Positions 1-7,976 of a stretch of 27,677 nucleotides of DNA are shown here, in pieces. The position numbers and the translations under genes were made by a program. Position 1 is the first letter of the stretch. Each line of letters opens with the position of its first letter. The DNA comes from Ruminococcus sp. GTDB lineage: Bacteria > Bacillota > Clostridia > Oscillospirales > Acutalibacteraceae. The stretch lies in contig SFGA01000024.1 in NCBI GenBank assembly GCA_004556705.1, forward strand, positions 1 through 27,677, given 5' to 3'. The notes under the pieces are model-generated. The model was not told the DNA's origin, did not search any database, and saw only the letters and a program-made list of their open reading frames with translations.

Positions 1-27
1 TTCATAACTTAGTTTTGCTTTAGACAT
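1..27 (-). CDS. N-terminus of putative IS3-family transposase OrfA (partial)
   Basis: An ATG at 27-25 on the minus strand opens a frame reading MSKAKLSYE before the window ends. An AAGGGGA ribosome binding site lies 5 nt upstream. Short basic N-termini of this kind start the helix-turn-helix OrfA proteins of IS3-family elements, but nine residues cannot prove it. The hairpin immediately upstream and the IS-like end support the assignment. Confidence 0.4.
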
Positions 28-34
28 AAAAATT

Positions 35-90
35 CCCCTTAAAGTAGTCTTGAAATCTTTTTGCTTTTTTCAAGTGTCTACTTTAAGGGG
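35..90 (-). repeat. Inverted repeat/hairpin upstream of transposase ORF
   Basis: Arms at 35-55 and 68-90 are complementary over about 20 bp, with one asymmetric bulge (T against ACA). On the minus strand the 3' arm ends in AAGGGG, the apparent ribosome binding site of the ORF at 27, and is followed by AATTTTT. In RNA entering from pyrI the stem would hide that site and could also act as a terminator for the pyrimidine operon, which has no other visible one. Confidence 0.65.
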
Positions 91-137
91 ATTATATCAT
101 TTTTACAAGGAATATGGCGTGTTTTTTATTTTATAAA

Positions 138-557
138 TCAGTTTGAATACTTGGTTTCGCAGTAAATGCAACGGTATTCCTTTTTGTCGGGGTCTGAGAG
201 CTTGAAAATGTGATCTATCTCCTGCTCAACCGAGGTTATGCAACGGGGGTTTTTGCAAAAAATAACATTTGTGAGCTTTTCGGGGAGCGCAATGCTTCTC
301 TTTTCGACAAGCTCGCCGTTTCTTATGATAACAACGGTTGCACTCGGGTCAACGAAGCCGATAACGTCAAAATCGAGGTCAATATCAGCGTCAATTTTGA
401 TTATATCCTTTTTGCCCATTTTCTTGCTCGGTACATTTTTAATAAGTGCAACCGAAGCGTCAAGACTGCCAAGATTTAACAGTTTGTAAAGCTGCATTGC
501 CCTGCCCGCTTCAATGTGGTCGATTACCACGCCGTTTTGAATAGGCTCTATATTCAT
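138..557 (-). CDS. pyrI: Aspartate carbamoyltransferase regulatory subunit PyrI
   Basis: Non-catalytic chain of aspartate transcarbamoylase, which binds nucleotide effectors and tethers PyrB trimers through a zinc domain. The product is 139 residues, usual for the family is about 150. The N-terminal nucleotide-binding part begins MNIEPIQNGVVIDHI. The C-terminal zinc domain shows four cysteines in a C-x4-C ... C-x2-C pattern (FCKNPRC and YRCIYC). The start at 557 is chosen over an upstream in-frame ATG at 638 because GGAGG lies just before it and because the ATG overlaps the pyrB stop as ATGA. It is the last gene of the UMP operon and implies allosteric control of the enzyme in addition to leader attenuation. 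Confidence 0.95.
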   Translation of the reverse strand: MNIEPIQNGVVIDHIEAGRAMQLYKLLNLGSLDASVALIKNVPSKKMGKKDIIKIDADIDLDFDVIGFVDPSATVVIIRNGELVEKRSIALPEKLTNVIFCKNPRCITSVEQEIDHIFKLSDPDKKEYRCIYCETKYSN

Positions 558-1477
558 ATCGTGCCTGCCTCCTTCAAAAGCTTTAGTATCAATGCCATAC
601 GCATATACTTTCCGTTCAAAACCTGCTTGAAATAGCACGCTCTCGGGTCGTCGTCGATTGCAACGCTTATTTCATTTACTCTCGGCAACGGATGCATAAT
701 CGTAAGATCTTTCTTTGCATTTTCGAGCTTGTCGGGAGTGAGGATATAGCTGTCCTTTAAGCGAAGATAATCCTCCTCGTTGAAAAATCTCTCCCTTTGA
801 ACTCTTGTCATATAGAGAATGTCAAGCTCGGGAATTACGCTTTCAAGGTCGGTTGTCTGAACATAAGGTATATTCTTATTTTTTATCGAATCACGCTTAA
901 CATAGCTCGGAAGCTTAAGTTCTTCGGGTGAAATAAGCACAAACTTAATTCCGCTGTATCTTGAAAGAGCGTTTATAAGCGAATGAACTGTTCTGCCGAA
1001 TTTAAGGTCTCCGCAAAGTCCGACGGTCAAATCGTTGAACCTGCCCTTTTCACGGTAAATCGTAAGCAAATCCGCAAGGGTTTGAGTCGGGTGGCAATGA
1101 CCGCCGTCGCCTGCGTTTATGACCGGAATCGAAGCCGCCCTTGCCGCAACATACGCCGCACCCTCTTTCGGATGCCTCATTGCGATTATGTCCGCATAAC
1201 AGCTGACAACCTTTGCGGTATCGGACACGCTCTCGCCCTTCGAAGCCGAGGACGAAGCCGCATCGGTCATTGAAATTACGTTACCACCCAGCTCATACAT
1301 AGCCGCTTCAAAGCTCATTCTCGTCCTTGTTGACGGCTCAAAGAAAAGGGTGGCAAGCTTTTTACCTTTACAGATGTTTTCGTACTTTTTCGGATTATCG
1401 ATTATATCCAAAGCCGTTTTAACAAGCTCGTCTAATTCCTCTGTCGAAAGCTCAACTATATCAATGATGCTTCTCAC
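554..1477 (-). CDS. pyrB: Aspartate carbamoyltransferase catalytic subunit PyrB
   Basis: Joins carbamoyl phosphate and aspartate to give N-carbamoylaspartate, the committed step to UMP. The 307-residue length is normal. The carbamoyl-phosphate loop FEPSTRTRMSFE is at about 46-57, the SASKGES loop at about 77-83, HPTQ at 129-132, and HPLPRVNEI near the C-terminus. The start is GTG at 1477; an in-frame TAA lies directly upstream, so it cannot be longer. The only Shine-Dalgarno-like sequence, GGTGAT, is the end of the upstream repeat (1481-1613), 3 nt from the start. The gene overlaps pyrI by 4 bp (ATGA), suggesting translational coupling and balanced subunit supply. Confidence 0.97.
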   Translation of the reverse strand: MRSIIDIVELSTEELDELVKTALDIIDNPKKYENICKGKKLATLFFEPSTRTRMSFEAAMYELGGNVISMTDAASSSASKGESVSDTAKVVSCYADIIAMRHPKEGAAYVAARAASIPVINAGDGGHCHPTQTLADLLTIYREKGRFNDLTVGLCGDLKFGRTVHSLINALSRYSGIKFVLISPEELKLPSYVKRDSIKNKNIPYVQTTDLESVIPELDILYMTRVQRERFFNEEDYLRLKDSYILTPDKLENAKKDLTIMHPLPRVNEISVAIDDDPRACYFKQVLNGKYMRMALILKLLKEAGTI

Positions 1478-1480
1478 TTA

Positions 1481-1613
1481 ATCACCATAGCCTTTCAGGC
1501 AACAAATAGTTTATTGAAAATCACCGATTTAACCTGCGTTGCCTGAACAGGCGTGATGGTGATTTCTGCTATCTCAAAATTCTGCCAAAGGCAAATTTTG
1601 AGGGCATTATAAT
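1481..1613 (-). repeat. Intergenic structured repeat, copy 1 (pyrE-pyrB junction)
   Basis: First of three near-identical copies; the others are at 2268-2434 and 17716-17882. Read on the minus strand it holds a CTCAAAATT ... AATTTTGAG hairpin and a long hairpin whose arms are ATCACCAT/ATGGTGAT and TTCAGGCAAC/GTTGCCTGAA. It lacks the outer 10-bp-stem hairpin present in the other two copies and ends at a conserved TATAAT block close to the pyrE stop. It fills almost the whole 143-bp gap between pyrE and pyrB. No known repeat family is recognised. Confidence 0.9.
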
Positions 1614-1620
1614 CTAATTA

Positions 1621-2259
1621 TTATGCTCCTATCCAGCTCTCGTCCGAGGGATTGTTTCTGAATGCGATAAGCTTTTTAATGTCTTCGGGCTTAATGTAAC
1701 CCTCCTGTGCGGCAACCTCTGCGATATGGTCGAAGTCGGTAAGAGAAACATTTTTAACGTCTGCCTCTTTAAGTCTGTCAAGACCTTTCTGCATACCGTA
1801 AGTGAAGATTGAAACAACGCCCAATACCTCTGCGCCTGCCTCACGAAGAACATTTACAACCTCGATAACGCTGCCGCCTGTTGAAATAAGATCCTCGACA
1901 ACAACAACCTTCTCACCTTTTTCAAGTCTGCCCTCAATCTGATTCTGTCTGCCGTGATCCTTTGCGCCCGAGCGAACATAACCCATAGGCATATCGAGAA
2001 GATGAGCCGTGATTGCCGCATGAGCGATACCTGCGGTTGAAGTACCCATAAGCACCTCGGCTTCGGGATAATATTCCTTTACAAGCTCAGCCAAACCCTT
2101 TTCGACATCTGTGCGAACTTCGGGAGCTGTCAGAGTGAGTCTGTTATCGCAGTAAACGGGACTTTTAATTCCGCTTGCCCATATGAACGGCTCTTCGGGA
2201 CGGAAGAAAACCGCCTTAATTTTAAGTAAATCCTTAGCAATAAGTTCTTTGAGTTCCAT
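1621..2259 (-). CDS. pyrE: Orotate phosphoribosyltransferase PyrE
   Basis: Converts orotate and PRPP to orotidine 5'-monophosphate. The 212-residue protein has the PRPP-binding motif VVVVEDLISTGGSV at about 118-131, the flexible catalytic loop KDHGRQNQIEG at about 100-110, and the orotate-site stretch ASGIKSPVYCDNR at about 28-40. The ATG at 2259 is preceded at 8 nt by GGTGAT, supplied by the end of repeat copy 2. It sits between two repeat copies, so in this otherwise tightly packed operon it is the one gene separated from both neighbours. Confidence 0.97.
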   Translation of the reverse strand: MELKELIAKDLLKIKAVFFRPEEPFIWASGIKSPVYCDNRLTLTAPEVRTDVEKGLAELVKEYYPEAEVLMGTSTAGIAHAAITAHLLDMPMGYVRSGAKDHGRQNQIEGRLEKGEKVVVVEDLISTGGSVIEVVNVLREAGAEVLGVVSIFTYGMQKGLDRLKEADVKNVSLTDFDHIAEVAAQEGYIKPEDIKKLIAFRNNPSDESWIGA

Positions 2260-2267
2260 TTTATATA

Positions 2268-2434
2268 ATCACCATAGCCTTTCAGGCAACAAATATTTTA
2301 TTAAATAATCACCGATTTAGCCTGCGTTGCCTGAACAGGCGTGATGGTGATTTCTGCCATCTCAAAATTCTGCCATAGGCAAATTTTGAGGGCATTATAA
2401 TTATGTGAATAGTGTGATTTTCACACTATTCTCC
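2268..2434 (-). repeat. Intergenic structured repeat, copy 2 (pyrF-pyrE junction)
   Basis: A 167-bp copy differing from copy 3 (17716-17882) at only about six positions by eye. On the minus strand the order is a 10-bp-stem hairpin (GAATAGTGTG / CACACTATTC), an AT block with TATAAT, the CTCAAAATT hairpin, then the long ATCACCAT ... ATGGTGAT hairpin. It occupies nearly all of the 179 bp between the pyrF stop and the pyrE start. Its last bases supply the pyrE ribosome binding site. Confidence 0.92.
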
Positions 2435-2438
2435 TTAC

Positions 2439-3137
2439 TTAATCAACAAATTCTTTTATACAACGCTCGTAAGCGGCAACGGGATTTTCAGCCGCCGTAA
2501 TCGGTCTGCCGACAACAATGTAATCGGAGCCGATTTCCTTTGCCTGTGCAGGCGTCATAACACGCTTTTGGTCGCCTATGTCTCCGTCAGCGAAGCGAAC
2601 GCCGGGTGTAACGGTCAAGAAGTCCTTACCGCAAACCTCGTGTACCTTTTGCGCCTCAAGCGGAGAGCAAACAACGCCGTCAAGACCTGCGATTTTCGCA
2701 TTGTGTGCGTAGTGCATAACAACCTTGTCAATCGGCTCGTGAATGAGCAAATCGTTCTCCATAGCCTCCTGATCGGTCGAGGTAAGCTGAGTAACGGCAA
2801 TCAAAAGCGGTCTTGTTCCGTCCTCTCTTGTAAGTCCCTCAAGGGCAGCCTCCATCATTCTGACAGTACCGCCTGCGTGAAGATTGCAAATATCAACGTC
2901 AAGGCGTGAAAGCACAGCCATTGACTTTTTAACTGTGTTGGGAATATCGTGAAGCTTCAAATCGAGGAAAATTTTATGTCCCCTCTTTTTAATTTCCTTG
3001 ACAATCTGCGGTCCCTCGGCATAGAAAAGCTCCATACCGATTTTAACAAAGGGTTTACGCTCCGTGAACAGGTCAAGAAATTCATAAGTTTTTTCAGCGC
3101 TCGCAAAGTCGCAAGCAACAATTACATCCTTACCCAT
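2439..3137 (-). CDS. pyrF: Orotidine 5'-phosphate decarboxylase PyrF
   Basis: Decarboxylates OMP to UMP, the last pathway step. The product is 232 residues, normal for the short bacterial form. It shows the catalytic DLKLHDIPNTV motif (Asp59, Lys61, Asp64), the TPGVRFADGD phosphate loop near 177-186, and the VVGRPIT phosphate-gripping motif near the end. The start ATG shares one base with the pyrD stop (TAATG), with AGGAG upstream inside pyrD, so it is probably translationally coupled to pyrD. Confidence 0.97.
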   Translation of the reverse strand: MGKDVIVACDFASAEKTYEFLDLFTERKPFVKIGMELFYAEGPQIVKEIKKRGHKIFLDLKLHDIPNTVKKSMAVLSRLDVDICNLHAGGTVRMMEAALEGLTREDGTRPLLIAVTQLTSTDQEAMENDLLIHEPIDKVVMHYAHNAKIAGLDGVVCSPLEAQKVHEVCGKDFLTVTPGVRFADGDIGDQKRVMTPAQAKEIGSDYIVVGRPITAAENPVAAYERCIKEFVD

Positions 3138-4048
3138 TATTCAACAACTCCTATTATATCATTGATATTATTTATTCTGTACTTATCAAGAACTGACGGA
3201 AGTTCGTCGATTATATCACGGCAAGCATAGGGGTTTACAAGGTTTTGTGCGCCGATTTCAACCGCCGTTGCACCTGCCATCATCATTTCAACCACGTCCT
3301 CGGCAGAGCTTACGCCGCCCATTCCGACAACGGGAATTTTTACTGCGTGAGATACCTGATACACCATTCTCACAGCCACGGGGAATATGGCAGAGCCTGA
3401 AAATCCGCCCATTTTGTTTTTGATAACAGGCTGTCTTTTATTCAAATCAATCCTCATTCCGAGCATTGTATTGATAAGACTTATTCCGTCTGCTCCCGCC
3501 TCTTCACAAGCCTTTGCAATCGCAACTATATCCGTTACGTTGGGAGAGAGCTTAACGATAACGGGCTTTTCGGTAACGCTCTTTACCGCCCTTGTAACCT
3601 CTGCCGCAGCGCTCGGATCTGTGCCAAAGCTCATACCGCCACCGTGAACATTCGGGCAACTGACATTGACCTCAAGCCAGCCGACCTGCTCCTCTTTATC
3701 GAGTTTTTCGCAGGTGTAGGCGTAATCGTCAACCGAAAATCCGCTGACATTTGCCATAACAGGCTTGTTAAAGCACTTTTTGAGCTTCGGGAGTTCGGTT
3801 GAAATAACCTTTTCGACACCGGGGTTTTGAAGTCCGACGGCATTTATCATACCCGAGGGACATTCTGCAATTCTCGGTGTGGGATTTCCGAAACGAGCAT
3901 CCTTTGTTGTGCCTTTGAACGAAAATGTGCCGAGGCAATTTATATCGTAAAGCTCTGCAAATTCATATCCGAAGCCGAATGTGCCCGAAGCAGGAATTAC
4001 GGGATTGTCAAGCTCGATACCGCAAAGGTTTACACTTAATCTTCCCAT
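3137..4048 (-). CDS. pyrD: Dihydroorotate dehydrogenase B, catalytic subunit PyrD
   Basis: FMN enzyme that oxidises dihydroorotate to orotate. At 303 residues it fits class 1B. Visible motifs are ASGTFGFG (20-27), FSFKGTT with the flavin-contacting Lys (about 42-48), and NVSCPNVHGGG, where Cys131 is the class 1 catalytic base. The Cys base and the adjacent pyrK place it in the NAD-linked B type rather than the quinone-linked class 2. The start overlaps the end of pyrK by 13 bp, with GGAGGAG upstream. Confidence 0.96.
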   Translation of the reverse strand: MGRLSVNLCGIELDNPVIPASGTFGFGYEFAELYDINCLGTFSFKGTTKDARFGNPTPRIAECPSGMINAVGLQNPGVEKVISTELPKLKKCFNKPVMANVSGFSVDDYAYTCEKLDKEEQVGWLEVNVSCPNVHGGGMSFGTDPSAAAEVTRAVKSVTEKPVIVKLSPNVTDIVAIAKACEEAGADGISLINTMLGMRIDLNKRQPVIKNKMGGFSGSAIFPVAVRMVYQVSHAVKIPVVGMGGVSSAEDVVEMMMAGATAVEIGAQNLVNPYACRDIIDELPSVLDKYRINNINDIIGVVE

Positions 4049-4770
4049 AAAATCTCCTCCTTTTCAAGCACAGGGCCGTCCTTGCAAATTCGCTTATAGC
4101 CTGTGATTGTCTTACAACTGCAACCCATACAAGCACCGAAGCCACAGCCCATTCTCTCCTCAAAGCTGAACTGACCTGAAGTGTTAGAGATCTTGTACAC
4201 GGCTTTGAGCATAGGCTCGGGACCGCAGCAATAGAAATATGTGTAGTCTTTATCCATTGCATTTGTAACAAAGCCTTTTACACCGTAACTGCCGTCAACC
4301 GTTGTTACAGTAACATCACAGCCGAGAGCCTTGAACTCGTTCTCGTAAAAGACTTCACTCTTTGTGTTAAAACCCAATACGACAGACACCCTTTTGCCCT
4401 GCTCCAAGAGTTTTTTAGCAAGCAAATACATAGGCGGTACACCAACTCCGCCGCCGATAAGCAACGGAGAGCTTCCGCTTTTTTCAAGGTCGTAGCCGTT
4501 GCCGAGACCCGTAAGAACGTCCAAAACAGCACCGTTTTCAAGCTCTTTCATAGCCTGTGTGCCCTTGCCGACAACCTTGTATATTATTGTAAGGGTATCG
4601 CCGTCCCTGTCGCAAACAGAGATGGGGCGACGAAGAAAAAGTCCGTCTAATTTTATGTTGACAAACTGTCCCGATGCGGTAATATCCGAGCAATCGCCGC
4701 AAAGCGTCATTTTATATACATTTTCGGTAAGCGGAATATTTTCCTTTACCGTCAATAAAACCTGTTTCAT
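4036..4770 (-). CDS. pyrK: Dihydroorotate dehydrogenase B, electron-transfer subunit PyrK
   Basis: FAD/[2Fe-2S] protein that passes electrons from PyrD to NAD+. The 244 residues comprise an N-terminal ferredoxin-reductase-like FAD barrel with RRPISVCD at 47-54, an NAD-binding domain with GGGVGVPP, and a C-terminal cluster region with Cys209, Cys214, Cys217 and Cys229 in the C-x4-C-x2-C-xn-C pattern. The carB stop TAA is embedded in its AAGGAG ribosome binding site, 5 nt before the ATG. Confidence 0.96.
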   Translation of the reverse strand: MKQVLLTVKENIPLTENVYKMTLCGDCSDITASGQFVNIKLDGLFLRRPISVCDRDGDTLTIIYKVVGKGTQAMKELENGAVLDVLTGLGNGYDLEKSGSSPLLIGGGVGVPPMYLLAKKLLEQGKRVSVVLGFNTKSEVFYENEFKALGCDVTVTTVDGSYGVKGFVTNAMDKDYTYFYCCGPEPMLKAVYKISNTSGQFSFEERMGCGFGACMGCSCKTITGYKRICKDGPVLEKEEILWED

Positions 4771-4779
4771 CTTATCTCC

Positions 4780-7700
4780 TTAAGCGTCGATAGTTGAAAT
4801 TGTAAGCGTTGTTTCCTCGAGTACATCGAGAAGTACACGAACGGTATCAAGCGAGGTAAACATTGTTACGTTGTTTTCGGTAGCACAGCGGCGAATTTCA
4901 ACGCCGTCTTCATAATGATTGCCCGAAAGTATAGCTCTTGTATTGATAACATAGCTTACATAGCCTGCACGGATAGAGTCGAGGATTTCTTCGCTTCCCT
5001 CGGAAATCTTACCTCTTACTCTTGTGCGAATACCGTTCTTTTTCAAGACCTCTGCCGTACCGCTTGTAGCCTCAATGTTGAAGCCCATATTGTAAAATCT
5101 GCGAATAAGCGGAATTGCCTCCTCTTTATCCTCGTCTGCGAGTGTTACAAGCACAGTACCGTAATTTTGAAGGTTCATACCCGAAGCTGTCAAAGCCTTG
5201 AACATTGCACGGTGGAGCTTATCGTCATAACCGATAGCCTCTCCCGTTGATTTCATTTCGGGTGAAAGGTAAGCGTCAAGTCCCTTAATCTTGTTGAATG
5301 AGAACACGGGAACTTTTACATAGTGACGCTCTTTCTCCTCGGGATAAAGCTCGAAAATTCCCTGCTCCTTTAAGCTCTTGCCGAGGATAACCTCTGTTGC
5401 AATATCGGCGAGTGAATAGCCTGTTGCTTTTGAAAGGAACGGAACTGTTCTTGATGAACGGGGGTTTACCTCGATTATATAAACATTGTCCTGCGGGTCA
5501 ACGATAAACTGAATGTTGTAAAGACCGATTATGCCGATTCCGAGACCGAGCTTCTTTGCATACTGTAAGATTATGCCCTTTACCTTGTCGGAAATTGAGA
5601 AGGTCGGATAAACGCTTATCGAGTCGCCCGAGTGAACGCCTGTTCTCTCAACCAATTCCATAATACCGGGTACAAATACGTTTATGCCGTCGCAGATTGC
5701 GTCAACCTCAACCTCTTTACCCTGAATATACTTGTCAACAAGAACGGGCTTGTCCTCGTCAATTTCAACCGCTGTTTTAAGGTAGTGCTTCAAGTCCTCG
5801 TCCTTTGAAACTATCTGCATAGCACGTCCGCCGAGAACGAATGAGGGGCGAACAAGTACGGGATAACCGATTTCATTTGCCGCTTTAAGACCGTCCTCGA
5901 TATTTGTAACAGCCTTACCCTTGGGCTGAGGAATGTTAAGGTCTTTAAGGATTTTTTCAAAGCTGTCTCTGTTCTCTGCCTTTTCAATAGCCTCGCAGTC
6001 CGTGCCGATAATCTTAACGCCTCTGTCCATAAGCGGTTGAGCAAGGTTGATTGCAGTCTGACCGCCGAGCGAAGCGATTACACCCTCGGGCTTTTCATAG
6101 TCGATTATCGCCATAACATCCTCGGGGGTAAGCGGCTCAAAATAGAGCTTGTCCGCTGTGGTGTAGTCGGTCGATACTGTTTCGGGGTTGTTGTTGATGA
6201 TTATTGCCTCATAGCCTGCACGCTTGATTGTCTGCACAGCGTGAACGGTCGAATAGTCAAACTCAACACCCTGACCGATACGGATAGGACCTGCGCCGAG
6301 AACGATTATTTTCTTTTTATCGGTAAGTCTTGAAGCGTTCTCGCCCGTGTATGATGAATAAAGATATGCTATGTACTTACCTGTGTGAAGGGTATCAACC
6401 ATTTTGAATACGGGAATGATACCGTTTGCCTTTCTTGTGTTATAAACGTCGATTTCGGGCATATTCCAAACCTTTGAAATGTACTTGTCGGAAATACCCA
6501 TAACCTTTGCATCTTTGAGAACTTCGACAGAGCCGACGTTCTCTTTGAGCTTGTTTTCCATCTCCACAATTCTCTTGTAGCTTTCAAGGAAAAGCTCAGT
6601 TACCTTTGTAAGCTCGTGGATTTTTTCTGTTGAAACGCCTCTGCGGATAAGCTCAAATATTGCATAAATGTTGTCGTCCTTGAACTCCTGAATATAGTTC
6701 ATGAGCTCTTCGTCGGTGCAGTCGTCAAATTTAGCAAGGTGGAAGTGGCAAACGCCCGTTTCAAGTGAACGAACAGACTTGAGCAAGCACTCTTCAAGCG
6801 TTGAGCCGATACCCATAACCTCGCCCGTCGCTTTCATCTGCGTACCGAGTGTGTTCGGTGCGTCAACGAACTTGTCGAACGGGAAGCGGGGGAATTTTGC
6901 AACGATATAGTCAAGGCTCGGCTCGATAGCCGCCGTACCGCCTGCTACGGGAATATCCTCAAGTGCCATACCCATAGCTATTTTCGCTGTAACTCTTGCT
7001 ATCGGGTAACCGCTTGCCTTTGAAGCAAGTGCCGAAGAACGTGAAACTCTCGGGTTTACCTCGATAAGGAAGTATTCGCTTGACTCGGGGTTGAGTGCGA
7101 ACTGAACGTTACAGCCGCCCTCGATTTTAAGCTCACGAATGATTTTTATTGCGCTGTCGTTGAGCATTTTAAGGTCGTGGTCATTAAGTGAAAGAATGGG
7201 AGCTACAACGATTGAGTCGCCTGTGTGAACACCTACGGGATCGATGTTTTCCATACCGCAAATTGTGATTGCGTGGTCGTTTGAGTCTCTCATTACCTCA
7301 AATTCGATTTCCTTATAACCCTTAACGCTCTTTTCGATAAGAACCTGATGAACGGGAGAGAGCTTGAATGCGTTTGCGCCGATTTCAACAAGCTCTTCCT
7401 CGTTGTTTGCAAAGCCGCCGCCTGTTCCGCCCAATGTGAAAGCAGGACGCAAAACAACGGGATAGCCGATATCGACAGCCGCCTTTTTAGCTTCTTCAAG
7501 ATTGTAGGTTATCTCCGACGGGATAACAGGCTCGCCTATTGACTCGCACATTTCCTTGAAAAGCTCTCTGTCCTCTGCTCTTTCGATACTGTCGCTCGAA
7601 GTTCCGAGAAGCTTTGTTCCGCACTCCTTGAGGATACCCTTCTTTTCAAGCTGCATTGCAAGGTTAAGACCTGTCTGTCCGCCGATGCCCGGAACGATTG

Positions 7701-7953
7701 CGTCGGGACGCTCGTAACGGAGAATTTTTGCGATATATTCAAGCGTCAAAGGCTCCATATAGACCTTATCTGCGATTGTTGTGTCGGTCATTATTGTAGC
7801 AGGGTTTGAGTTACAAAGAATTACCTCGTAGCCCTCCTCTTTCAATGCAAGGCAAGCCTGTGTGCCTGCATAGTCAAACTCGGCAGCCTGACCGATTACG
7901 ATAGGACCTGAGCCGATAATCAATACCTTTTTTATGTCTGTTCTTTTTGCCAT
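4780..7953 (-). CDS. carB: Carbamoyl-phosphate synthase large subunit CarB
   Basis: Makes carbamoyl phosphate from bicarbonate, ATP and ammonia delivered by the small subunit. The 1057 residues contain the expected duplication. Each half opens with a conserved block (GSGPIVIGQAAEFDYAG near residue 13, GAGPIRIGQGVEFDYS near 550) followed by an ATP-grasp domain, and a C-terminal MGS-like allosteric domain starts near 930. Nothing appears truncated. The ATG at 7953 has GGAGG 8 nt upstream. The glutaminase partner carA is not in the window, so it must be encoded elsewhere if glutamine is the nitrogen donor. Confidence 0.97.
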   Translation of the reverse strand: MAKRTDIKKVLIIGSGPIVIGQAAEFDYAGTQACLALKEEGYEVILCNSNPATIMTDTTIADKVYMEPLTLEYIAKILRYERPDAIVPGIGGQTGLNLAMQLEKKGILKECGTKLLGTSSDSIERAEDRELFKEMCESIGEPVIPSEITYNLEEAKKAAVDIGYPVVLRPAFTLGGTGGGFANNEEELVEIGANAFKLSPVHQVLIEKSVKGYKEIEFEVMRDSNDHAITICGMENIDPVGVHTGDSIVVAPILSLNDHDLKMLNDSAIKIIRELKIEGGCNVQFALNPESSEYFLIEVNPRVSRSSALASKASGYPIARVTAKIAMGMALEDIPVAGGTAAIEPSLDYIVAKFPRFPFDKFVDAPNTLGTQMKATGEVMGIGSTLEECLLKSVRSLETGVCHFHLAKFDDCTDEELMNYIQEFKDDNIYAIFELIRRGVSTEKIHELTKVTELFLESYKRIVEMENKLKENVGSVEVLKDAKVMGISDKYISKVWNMPEIDVYNTRKANGIIPVFKMVDTLHTGKYIAYLYSSYTGENASRLTDKKKIIVLGAGPIRIGQGVEFDYSTVHAVQTIKRAGYEAIIINNNPETVSTDYTTADKLYFEPLTPEDVMAIIDYEKPEGVIASLGGQTAINLAQPLMDRGVKIIGTDCEAIEKAENRDSFEKILKDLNIPQPKGKAVTNIEDGLKAANEIGYPVLVRPSFVLGGRAMQIVSKDEDLKHYLKTAVEIDEDKPVLVDKYIQGKEVEVDAICDGINVFVPGIMELVERTGVHSGDSISVYPTFSISDKVKGIILQYAKKLGLGIGIIGLYNIQFIVDPQDNVYIIEVNPRSSRTVPFLSKATGYSLADIATEVILGKSLKEQGIFELYPEEKERHYVKVPVFSFNKIKGLDAYLSPEMKSTGEAIGYDDKLHRAMFKALTASGMNLQNYGTVLVTLADEDKEEAIPLIRRFYNMGFNIEATSGTAEVLKKNGIRTRVRGKISEGSEEILDSIRAGYVSYVINTRAILSGNHYEDGVEIRRCATENNVTMFTSLDTVRVLLDVLEETTLTISTIDA

Positions 7954-7976
7954 ACTTTTTTCCTCCGTTATTTATG

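Larger units (their letters stand above)
1..97 (-). mobile_element. Left end of an IS3-like insertion sequence (partial, runs off window)
   Basis: The segment carries a long near-perfect inverted repeat (arms 35-55 and 68-90) followed on the minus strand by a ribosome binding site and the first codons of an ORF that continues past base 1. The outer part, read inward on the minus strand, has CCCC, AAAGT and TAGACA-like blocks resembling the terminal repeat of the other IS end at 27571. The exact outer boundary is not visible; somewhere between 90 and 101 is likely. It lies about 40 bp downstream of pyrI. Assignment to IS3 is inference from this similarity and the short 5' region before the ORF. 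Confidence 0.5.

Noticed and set aside
558..638. N-terminal extension of pyrI to an upstream ATG
   Set aside because: The extension overlaps pyrB coding sequence, while the ATG at 557 has GGAGG and forms the ATGA junction typical of coupled genes.
1600..1620. TATAAT in the repeat as an internal promoter
   Set aside because: The hexamer is conserved in all three copies but no acceptable -35 box lies 16-18 bp upstream, so it is not listed as a promoter.
1481..2434. CRISPR-like array from two similar blocks near each other
   Set aside because: The copies are long, internally structured and separated by the whole pyrE gene; there are no regular spacers and no cas genes.
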